Below, one piece after another: positions 6,698-12,286 of a stretch of DNA of 15,705 nt. This DNA is from Deltaproteobacteria bacterium (lineage in GTDB: Bacteria; Bdellovibrionota_C; UBA2361; OMII01): positions 269 to 15,973 of the forward strand of contig JALRCK010000014.1 of assembly GCA_023262305.1 (NCBI GenBank), written 5' to 3'. The translations under genes were made by a program, and so were the position numbers. Below the pieces are notes generated by a model that made no database searches, had not been told where the DNA came from, and was given only the letters and a program-made list of their open reading frames with translations. Position 1 is the first letter of the stretch; every line of letters starts with the position of its first letter.

Positions 6698-7390
6698 CTA
6701 CTCGGCGCCATCAAGGAGACCGGTGGCAACGAAGACGTCGGTTTTGTTGGTCTTCACCCCTTTAAGGAGCTCATCGAGCTTGCTCAGGGACTCAAGAGAG
6801 CTCCCCTTCTCCCCAAATCGTTGTGCCAGTACTTCTTTATCCTCAAGGATGGCGGCAACGGTTTCTTTACACTCTACGTATCGCGGTCGATCCTGCTGGT
6901 TAAAATTTGCCATGTCTAATCCCCGAGTGAGGGGGTAGAGGAACTTGCCGCGATCATCGAGTCCATGCGAGAGGTAGCTCTTAAAGAAACGCTTCATAGA
7001 TAGGCACGATATCTCCTTCGTTGCACGAGCTGTCATGACCTCTGCATCAAGAAGACTCTCAAGAACAAATGGGCACGGACCATCCTTTGCGGTGCAGTAG
7101 AAGTACAAAACGGAGAGATACGAGGCGACGTCGGGATCAAGCGCATCAAGCCTCTTATCACCTCCGCTCTTTGCCGCAGCCTGCACACTCTGAATCCACG
7201 ACTCAAGAGCGTCTTGTGCCTCGAGTTGTTGATTGCGACCCTTCGCGTTCGGGTCGGAATATGCAACTTCTCCCGTTATCACCGTTGAGCTTGTGGTCTT
7301 ACCCGCACCTGAGGGTGATTCCTCACCCCATGCGCGACCGCCTGGAAACCACACAGCCAACGCAAGTATCATCGCAGCTATCCGCAACAT
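6698..7390 (-). CDS. Exported cysteine-containing protein of unknown function
   Basis: I do not recognise this family. The 230-residue product starts at the ATG at 7390, with a G-rich ribosome binding site (GGGGGA) just upstream; an in-frame TTG four codons earlier is less likely. Residues 1-20 form a signal peptide (MLRIAAMILALAVWFPGGRA), with cleavage likely near GRAWG/EE. The mature part is mostly helical by composition and has four cysteines, two of them in YCTAKDGPCPF (about residues 98-108), which suggests disulfides in the periplasm or outside. No lipobox, membrane helix or catalytic motif is visible. It lies upstream of motA on the same strand but 320 bases away, so a flagellar role is only a guess from position. 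Confidence 0.7.
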   Translation of the reverse strand: MLRIAAMILALAVWFPGGRAWGEESPSGAGKTTSSTVITGEVAYSDPNAKGRNQQLEAQDALESWIQSVQAAAKSGGDKRLDALDPDVASYLSVLYFYCTAKDGPCPFVLESLLDAEVMTARATKEISCLSMKRFFKSYLSHGLDDRGKFLYPLTRGLDMANFNQQDRPRYVECKETVAAILEDKEVLAQRFGEKGSSLESLSKLDELLKGVKTNKTDVFVATGLLDGAE

Positions 7391-7517
7391 GAATCCCCCC
7401 AAAGCACGAACATCCTACTTAGTACTCGACTTTCCTGCCTAAAGGCTGAAGGGTATGTGCCGCGATGGTCAAGCACCAGCACCGCAGGAGCACAACCACA
7501 TCCAAGCCGTGCACCTC

Positions 7518-7532
7518 TGGCACCGTTTAAGC
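7518..7532 (+). promoter_or_regulatory. Possible sigma-54 promoter site
   Basis: TGGCACCGTTTAAGC has the -24 element TGGCAC and a GC at -12 with the required GG-N10-GC spacing. The -12 box is AAGC rather than TTGC. It points toward the small plus-strand ORF at 7660, about 128 bases downstream. Single-site match, so chance cannot be excluded. Confidence 0.25.
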
Positions 7533-7659
7533 CCGGTCACCTTTTCCTAAGTCCCTGAGGATACATACTTACCCCTCCCCTCATGAATCTCTGGACTTTT
7601 CCGAATTATTCGAGTCCCAAATGTAAAGCCACATGAAAAGTGCTCCGAATCTGTAGGGT

Positions 7660-7887
7660 ATGAAGACAGGTATTGTTTCAGCCCTCAATAATATTGCGAA
7701 TGGATTCGCGGCCTCTTATTCAAACGCTCTCCAGACCATGCGCGGGTTTTCCGCTAAAGGTCAGGAGACGAATGCCGTTAAGCCGATGGTGAACACCGCC
7801 ATCAGCCCAGAAGCGGCAAAGGCCTCTGCGCGTTCAGACTCGATATCTGCTGAGCTGGGCTCATCAAATATAAATGTAGTGGCGTAA
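7660..7887 (+). CDS. Small hypothetical protein (doubtful)
   Basis: This 75-residue frame is the only plus-strand candidate between the flagellar operon and cysE. Its translation is Ala/Ser/Asn-rich and balanced in composition (MKTGIVSALNNIANGFAASY at the start), with no membrane helix, signal peptide or known motif. No minus-strand gene competes for the space. AGGG lies right next to the ATG, too close to be a good ribosome binding site. A possible sigma-54 site lies upstream. It runs convergent with the DUF1579 gene. I cannot assign a function, and it may not be expressed. Confidence 0.4.
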   Translation: MKTGIVSALNNIANGFAASYSNALQTMRGFSAKGQETNAVKPMVNTAISPEAAKASARSDSISAELGSSNINVVA

Positions 7888-7936
7888 TTCAAGCCCCTTT
7901 AGAGGTGTGCCCTTGAGGTTGAAGGCAGCACTGCGC

Positions 7937-8563
7937 CTAGCCTTGGCGAGACGCATTGTTGGCACTCCCACCTTGCCGGCGGTAGGTCATTTGAAGGGAT
8001 TGGAATTCAATGCCGCGAGCTGTGCGGTCCACCATCGAGACCTCAAAGGAATCTTTGGAGAGGACGCGTATAAACGTCTTAGTCTCCTTGGTGCGTCCGA
8101 GGAGCGGATCGTAGATCTCACCCCGAAATTCCAGAGTTGACGTAGCCGGATTGAAGAGCCCCTTCGATGTAGCTATTGATGTATTCAGAGAGTCCATCCA
8201 TACCGTGGTGAAGAGCTTGGCTCCCGCGTCATATCCCAAAAAACCTAATCCCTCATAGCGAGGTCCACGTTCAAGGCTTACGAATTTCTCTCTGACATAT
8301 CGATAACCGAGAATCCAGGTCGAGGATGAGTGAGCTTTTGAGCGCTCTGGATTAGCTTTTGGATCCCGCCACGAAACAACTTCAACATCCCACTCCCCAA
8401 CGAATGCGCTAAGGAGCTCATGACGCTCGCCGGGCTGACTGAGCGATATCCACTCCTCTGGGGTGAGGTGTTGGGGCTTTACTCCCAGAGCATCTGTCGA
8501 CTTCCGCGAACTGCAGCCAACAACGAGGAGCATACCGATCACGAAGATACATCTTTTGAGCAT
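7937..8563 (-). CDS. DUF1579-family lipoprotein
   Basis: The 208-residue product begins with a lipoprotein signal (MLKRCIFVIGMLLVVGCSS), with lipid attachment at Cys17. The mature part fits the DUF1579 pattern: FVGEWDVEVVSW near the start, then ILGYRYVREKF, EGLGFLGYDAGAKLFTTVWM followed by DS, and a C-terminal beta-rich half. DUF1579 proteins are small predicted beta-barrels (lipocalin-like) of unknown function. The start is supported by AGGA about 6 bases upstream and a gap of only 6 bases after the carboxypeptidase gene, so the two are likely co-transcribed. Ser at +2 after the Cys would suit sorting to the outer membrane under the E. coli rule. Family call is fairly sure; role unknown. Confidence 0.8.
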   Translation of the reverse strand: MLKRCIFVIGMLLVVGCSSRKSTDALGVKPQHLTPEEWISLSQPGERHELLSAFVGEWDVEVVSWRDPKANPERSKAHSSSTWILGYRYVREKFVSLERGPRYEGLGFLGYDAGAKLFTTVWMDSLNTSIATSKGLFNPATSTLEFRGEIYDPLLGRTKETKTFIRVLSKDSFEVSMVDRTARGIEFQSLQMTYRRQGGSANNASRQG

Positions 8564-8569
8564 GAAGTC

Positions 8570-9109
8570 CTACCTCGGCCGATATCTCCAGTGCCACGGC
8601 TCGAACACCACATTATGGGAATTATTTCGGGGGAAGGTCTCTGAGAAACCGAAGGCCTTGGCATGCGCAACGAGCCACCGGTACGCGTCAGTTGTCTCAA
8701 AAACCTCTTCAGCCTGCGGGCACTGCATCGTAGTAATATCCACGGCCTCTCCGGTGTGATGCTCAGAGTAGCCAGGGGCAGCCAACACCTTTAAAATATC
8801 CTCAATTGAGTGCCCTTTGTTGAGCTTGGCGACGAACAGCCCCCGTTGATAGAGGTACGAGCGAAACCCAGAAAACGGTCGAAGTTCAACGCCGTCCTTA
8901 AGCGCTGATTTTCGCATCGCAGCAAGAGCATCTGAGGCTCCCTGAGTGAGAACAAGGGGTCTTCCAGCATCATCAAGTTGAGCGACAACGAGCTGTGACA
9001 AGGCGACCTGCTCACACAGAGGCAACCCAGTATTCGCCGCGTAATCGGTTGGGATATTGAGCTCTCTGTGAAGATCGGCGATGAGTTGGCTGTGCTGAGA
9101 TGCAGTCAT
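8570..9109 (-). CDS. M15-family (VanY-like) D-alanyl-D-alanine carboxypeptidase
   Basis: Peptidases of this family remove the terminal D-Ala of peptidoglycan stem peptides using zinc. The motifs are complete: PFSGFRSYLYQ (substrate region), SEHHTGEAVDI (the S.H..G.A.D zinc motif, supplying His and Asp) and FEPWHWRY near the C-terminus (catalytic Glu and zinc His). With the ATG at 9109 the protein has 179 residues, close to the size of a bare M15B domain. The frame stays open to a GTG at 9208, but neither start has a good ribosome binding site, and neither gives a hydrophobic signal peptide. Unless a start is missed, it would act in the cytoplasm, for example on recycled muropeptides, or leave by another route. 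It precedes the DUF1579 lipoprotein by 6 bases. Confidence 0.88.
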   Translation of the reverse strand: MTASQHSQLIADLHRELNIPTDYAANTGLPLCEQVALSQLVVAQLDDAGRPLVLTQGASDALAAMRKSALKDGVELRPFSGFRSYLYQRGLFVAKLNKGHSIEDILKVLAAPGYSEHHTGEAVDITTMQCPQAEEVFETTDAYRWLVAHAKAFGFSETFPRNNSHNVVFEPWHWRYRPR

Positions 9110-9163
9110 GACACTATACGATGGGAAGGCTTCTCTTGAGCCGAATCCTCTGTGAGCGAAAGT

Positions 9164-9177
9164 GTAAGCTAGCTTAC
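9164..9177. promoter_or_regulatory. 14-bp perfect palindrome upstream of the carboxypeptidase gene
   Basis: GTAAGCTAGCTTAC is a perfect 14-bp inverted repeat without a spacer, in the 140-base gap between the cpaB-like stop and the carboxypeptidase ATG, 55 bases before that ATG. The layout suits a dimeric regulator site. If the upstream GTG (9208) is the true start, it would instead be coding. Confidence 0.35.
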
Positions 9178-9249
9178 CACCAGAGGGAAAGTGCAAATTC
9201 CCCGGCACCCGCTCCCATGCACGATAATGGTCTGAGGGGCTCGACTCTC

Positions 9250-10149
9250 CTACTCAAGAACGCGCTGACCGTCCTCAAACTTGAGGTTTTCAACCTTACC
9301 AGTGCGTCGATCCTTGACCTTAACGTCAATTATATTTCGTCCATTCTCAACGAGCGGCTTGGGCCCGACATTGAAGAGCGCTCCTTGGCTAATCGGGCTG
9401 CCGGGCTTGAAATTATCGGTATCAATTCCCCGCAACACCAGTGCGAGACGCCCGTTGAGCGCCGCCAGGCGAACTCGCATCGAGTCCCTAACTGAGAGGA
9501 GTAACGTCACCGTAGCCGGCACCTCAGCATCTGCCTCCTTCCCCTCAAGCCGGGCACCCTCAGCCTTCTTATTTGCGGAGAGAACCTTCGCGTTGGGTGC
9601 TACAACGTATGCCATCTGTGACCCGAAGTCTTTCGTCACCCAGATAACATCAACGCGAGCTCCCGGCTGCGCCCACCCCTCGACACTCGATGTTGCATCC
9701 ACAGAAATAGCTATTGCGCGATATCCATTTGGAATGCTCGCGGTCAATGCATTCACCGGCTGCAGGCTGGTCAAGAAATCTCTGTGAACGGGCTGCTCTG
9801 ATACCAACACGCCACGGCTGTATAATCCTTTAATCTCCTCGAAATCACGAATAATGTCTGGACCGACGATGATCTCGGGCTTGCGCACTCGATGGAACAT
9901 ATTCGGCTCTAGTGTGGAACCTGGTGGAACATTCTCAAGGGGAACAATTATCTCAATCATCCCGTCGTCGGCTACCTGTTGATTTGAATTCGCCACAAGA
10001 GTGCGGGCGTTGCTTGGACCACTCGAGACGTGCAGAAGCGTACCGATCACAACCACAACTGCTACTATTCCGGCACCGAGCGCAGCAACGCGAGTAGAGT
10101 TCGATCCTCCCCTTCTCCTGTTACGATTATATGGCCCGCTCCCTATCAT
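9250..10149 (-). CDS. cpaB: CpaB/RcpC-like Flp pilus assembly protein
   Basis: CpaB (RcpC) proteins are membrane-anchored periplasmic factors of tight-adherence (Tad/Flp) pili. The protein has a basic cytoplasmic start (NRNRRRGG), one membrane helix (about residues 19-38), then an SAF-type domain with VPLENVPPGSTLEPNMF at about 68-84. The CpaB C-terminal region carries RAIAISVDATSSVEGWAQPG, RVDVIWV and VTLLLSVRDSMRVRLAALNG. These follow the family scheme (RA..I.V.....V.G...PG..VDV). Of two possible starts I prefer ATG at 10149, with AGGG close by, over GTG at 10179, which has no ribosome binding site; 299 residues is normal. No other tad gene is visible on either side. The carboxypeptidase and lipoprotein genes follow on the same strand. 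Confidence 0.82.
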   Translation of the reverse strand: MIGSGPYNRNRRRGGSNSTRVAALGAGIVAVVVVIGTLLHVSSGPSNARTLVANSNQQVADDGMIEIIVPLENVPPGSTLEPNMFHRVRKPEIIVGPDIIRDFEEIKGLYSRGVLVSEQPVHRDFLTSLQPVNALTASIPNGYRAIAISVDATSSVEGWAQPGARVDVIWVTKDFGSQMAYVVAPNAKVLSANKKAEGARLEGKEADAEVPATVTLLLSVRDSMRVRLAALNGRLALVLRGIDTDNFKPGSPISQGALFNVGPKPLVENGRNIIDVKVKDRRTGKVENLKFEDGQRVLE

Positions 10150-10174
10150 ATCCCTAAATCCCACCCGAATGTGG

Positions 10175-10186
10175 CTCACGCGTGAG
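10175..10186. promoter_or_regulatory. 12-bp perfect palindrome in the cpaB leader
   Basis: CTCACGCGTGAG is a perfect inverted repeat ending 25 bases before the preferred cpaB ATG. It could be an operator or an RNA hairpin close to the ribosome binding site. Confidence 0.3.
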
Positions 10187-10227
10187 GTGAGTTACCCTTA
10201 AGGCTTTCAACCTAAGAGATCCCCGTA

Positions 10228-10243
10228 CCTGTCTATCGGCAGG
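10228..10243 (-). promoter_or_regulatory. Hairpin in the cpaB 5' leader
   Basis: The minus-strand RNA can form CCTGCC-GATA-GACAGG, a six-pair stem (one G-T) with a four-base loop, directly preceded by GCGCAAAC and followed by TACGGGG. It lies about 80 bases before the cpaB ATG, in a 206-base intergenic leader. Two more weak stems lie further up, at 10278-10293 (TCCCA..TGGGA) and 10330-10351 (GGCTC..GAGCC). No known riboswitch class could be matched. Confidence 0.3.
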
Positions 10244-10355
10244 GTTTGCGCTAATACTTCATCTTTTTTTCTAAATTTCCCAAGCAGCTGGGATTACTAG
10301 CAATTTCTGGGCGTCAGAAACGCACGGAAGGCTCATATCGAAACAAGAGCCCAGT

Positions 10356-11114
10356 TTACGCTCGCAACATGGTCAATCGCCCCAGCAAGAACACCAACGC
10401 GAGCTCAACCCTCACCACTCGCTCCCCAAGACCCAAAACTTCAAAATCAGAATTACTGAAGGCAGCGATCTCTCCATCACTCCACCCCCGCTCTGGACCG
10501 ATGGCAACGATTGCAGCTGCATCTTTCAGCCGTGTGGCATCCTCGCAACCGAGAGACCTCCCTCCCGGGTGAGCAACTAATCGTGCAATCTCTCCTCTTG
10601 CTGATTCACGACCTAAGATATCTGCGATCCCGGACACCTTGTGTTCCATGAAGTACGAAAACGTTCGGTGCACAACGATCTCTGGAGCATGGCTATCCCA
10701 TACCTGCTCAAGAGCTTTGATAGTCTCCCCCTCAAGCTCTTCAGGATCGAGCGCCCGCGACTGAAGATAGCTTTTCTCTCCGAGTTCGCTCCGAACAAAA
10801 TGAAGAGACGACACTCCAAACATCACAGCCGCCTGAACGACTTTTTTTATCGTCTGCGGGCGACAAACCCCAACCACTAGGGATATCGGAAGACGCTCGC
10901 GACACGGCAGCGCGAGATGAGCCTCAAGCACGACCCGAGTAGGAGTCGCCTCATGAATCCTTGCTTCTCCACGAAGCCCACCCAGCACGCTCACCTTGAT
11001 GACCTGTCCCTCACGCACACCGTGGGTCTCAAAGGCGTACGCCGCCCGAGGCCCCTCGAGCAAGGCTCTTGTTTCGTCAATCATCTCAATGGGAAGCACC
11101 ACAAGGGAGTTCAC
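10356..11114 (-). CDS. rsmE: RsmE, 16S rRNA (uracil-1498-N3)-methyltransferase
   Basis: RsmE methylates N3 of U1498 in 16S rRNA, using S-adenosylmethionine and a SPOUT knot fold. The 252-residue product has an N-terminal PUA-like part (YAFETHGVREGQVIKVSVLG, about residues 26-45) and the SPOUT domain. In the latter, QTIKKVVQAAVMFGVSSLHF, AIGPERGWSDGEIAAF (the IGPE.G knot motif, with Arg in place of the more usual Gly) and LGLGERVVRVELAL match the family. The start is the GTG at 11114: AGGAAG lies 6 bases upstream, and the longer frame to 11192 has no ribosome binding site and adds a non-family N-terminus. The family length is about 240-250. It is divergent from cysE. Confidence 0.9.
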   Translation of the reverse strand: MNSLVVLPIEMIDETRALLEGPRAAYAFETHGVREGQVIKVSVLGGLRGEARIHEATPTRVVLEAHLALPCRERLPISLVVGVCRPQTIKKVVQAAVMFGVSSLHFVRSELGEKSYLQSRALDPEELEGETIKALEQVWDSHAPEIVVHRTFSYFMEHKVSGIADILGRESARGEIARLVAHPGGRSLGCEDATRLKDAAAIVAIGPERGWSDGEIAAFSNSDFEVLGLGERVVRVELALVFLLGRLTMLRA

Positions 11115-11120
11115 AAATTT

Positions 11121-11126
11121 CTTCCT
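11121..11126 (-). promoter_or_regulatory. Ribosome binding site that fixes the rsmE start
   Basis: The minus strand reads AGGAAG 6 bases before the GTG at 11114. It decides between this start and an extended frame reaching 11192. Confidence 0.6.
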
Positions 11127-11302
11127 CTCGCCGATACAAGAATTCAACTTTAATGTCCGAAAAACCGGGCTCTTCAAAGATGCCACGTTCACCCAGCTCT
11201 CGGCAAATAACCGTGCGCGCGAACGGCTGATGCGCTAGCTTTTCAATACAACAGGTTTATAGAGAGCAGCCAGGTGAGCGAGAAGGCGGCTCCCCCTCCA
11301 CA

Positions 11303-11320
11303 TTTTCGGCATACCGAAAA
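11303..11320. repeat. Inverted repeat with 7-bp arms
   Basis: TTTTCGG-CATA-CCGAAAA forms a perfect 7-bp stem with a four-base loop, followed on the plus strand by two more A's and preceded by T's on the minus-strand read. It lies midway between the divergent rsmE and cysE genes, so it is more likely an operator or a bidirectional stop for antisense read-through than a gene-end terminator. The stem is AT-rich and weak. Confidence 0.4.
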
Positions 11321-11438
11321 AACACTCAAGGTATCACACTGAATATACCAGCGATTTTTGAGCGCCTGACAAACTAAGCATCGCCCTAGAGCCTTCTTGC
11401 TCACACCCGGACGCTGTACTGCACTTCTCTGAAAGGGG

Positions 11439-11468
11439 TTGGAAGATTTGACCGTTTCTCGCTACGAT
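11439..11468 (+). promoter_or_regulatory. Possible sigma-70 promoter of cysE
   Basis: TTGGAA, an 18-base spacer and TACGAT, about 30 bases before the cysE ATG. Each box has two mismatches to consensus, so this is only a candidate. Confidence 0.25.
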
Positions 11469-11497
11469 GGGGGCTCGTACACAGTGTAAACATCAGT

Positions 11498-12286
11498 ATG
11501 TCATCCAACCGTTCCGAACTCCTTGATACCCTCCTCGCCCTCCACCACACCCTTCCGGCTCACTCGCCAGATCCGCTCGCGGTTTCTGCGCTGATAGACT
11601 CAACGCTGGCCGTGCTGTTTCCTCACTACTCTGGAGATTGCACCCCCAATCGTGAGGCTCTTGCAGCGCGAGTCGACGTTATTGAGGAGAGCATCAAGAG
11701 GCTCTGCGAGCCTGTCCTAGGAAGCGAGAAGGAACTCGCAGCTCTCACCTCCTCATACACCGGACAACTCCCCGATTTTCACGCCCTCCTCAAAGAGGAC
11801 GCTGAGGCGATCTGCAAGGGAGACCCTGCAGCCAGCAGTGTTGATGAAGTTATTCTCGCGTACCCTGGGTTTCTCGCCATCGCGGTCTACCGCATCGCCA
11901 ACTGGATGCATCTGAGAAAAGTGCCCGTGGTGCCTCGAATGATCACTGAGTACGCTCACCGTTTGACAGGAGTCGATATTCATCCTGGAGCAACTATTGG
12001 AAGGTCATTCGTCATTGACCACGGCACCGGCGTTGTGATCGGCGAGACGACTGTGATTGAGGATAACGTAAAGATCTATCAAGGCGTAACCCTTGGAGCA
12101 TTAAGTGTCGCAAAATCTCTGGCTAACAAGAAGCGTCATCCTACGATTGAACGCGATGTCGTTATTTATGCCAACGCCACTATCCTTGGGGGACAAACAG
12201 TGATCGGCGCCGGTAGCGTTGTTGGTGGAAACGTATGGCTCACGGAGAGCGTCGCACCGGGCTCTCGAGTGTATCACAAACAGTAA
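11498..12286 (+). CDS. cysE: Serine O-acetyltransferase, EpsC type
   Basis: The enzyme makes O-acetyl-L-serine from L-serine and acetyl-CoA, the first step of cysteine synthesis, in the cytoplasm. The 262-residue product has a long helical N-terminal part (to about 115), then EVILAYPGFLAIAVYRIAN (about 117-135) and PRMITEYAHRLTGVDIHPGA. The left-handed beta-helix hexapeptide region follows, with catalytic Asp174-His175 in IDHGTGVVIGETT, then YQGVTLGALS, KRHPTIERDVVIYANATILG and GGNVWLT. These are hallmarks of the EpsC subfamily rather than the shorter E. coli type. The C-terminus ends HKQ and lacks the terminal Ile that docks into cysteine synthase in E. coli, so that complex may not form. 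The ribosome binding site is weak. Its end overlaps the convergent methyltransferase gene by 13 bases. Confidence 0.92.
   Translation: MSSNRSELLDTLLALHHTLPAHSPDPLAVSALIDSTLAVLFPHYSGDCTPNREALAARVDVIEESIKRLCEPVLGSEKELAALTSSYTGQLPDFHALLKEDAEAICKGDPAASSVDEVILAYPGFLAIAVYRIANWMHLRKVPVVPRMITEYAHRLTGVDIHPGATIGRSFVIDHGTGVVIGETTVIEDNVKIYQGVTLGALSVAKSLANKKRHPTIERDVVIYANATILGGQTVIGAGSVVGGNVWLTESVAPGSRVYHKQ

Larger units (their letters stand above)
11115..11497. other. Divergent intergenic region between rsmE and cysE
   Basis: About 380 bases with no gene I can support; frames here are shadows or short. It must carry the promoters of both flanking genes. It holds the AT-rich hairpin at 11303-11320 and a possible cysE promoter near 11439-11468. 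An 11-base inverted repeat, TACACAGTGTA, lies at 11478-11488, just before the cysE start. No tRNA or other RNA gene was recognised. Confidence 0.5.

Noticed and set aside
7888..7936. Terminator between the small ORF and the DUF1579 gene
   Set aside because: CAAG..CTTG and CCT..AGG pairings are short and there is no T run on either strand.
10200..10260. Cyclic-di-GMP (GEMM) riboswitch upstream of cpaB
   Set aside because: Only the short GCAAACC string and one hairpin agree; the second conserved block and the closing stem are not found.
10330..10351. Terminator of rsmE
   Set aside because: The GGCTC..GAGCC stem has only five pairs, a 12-base loop and no following T run.
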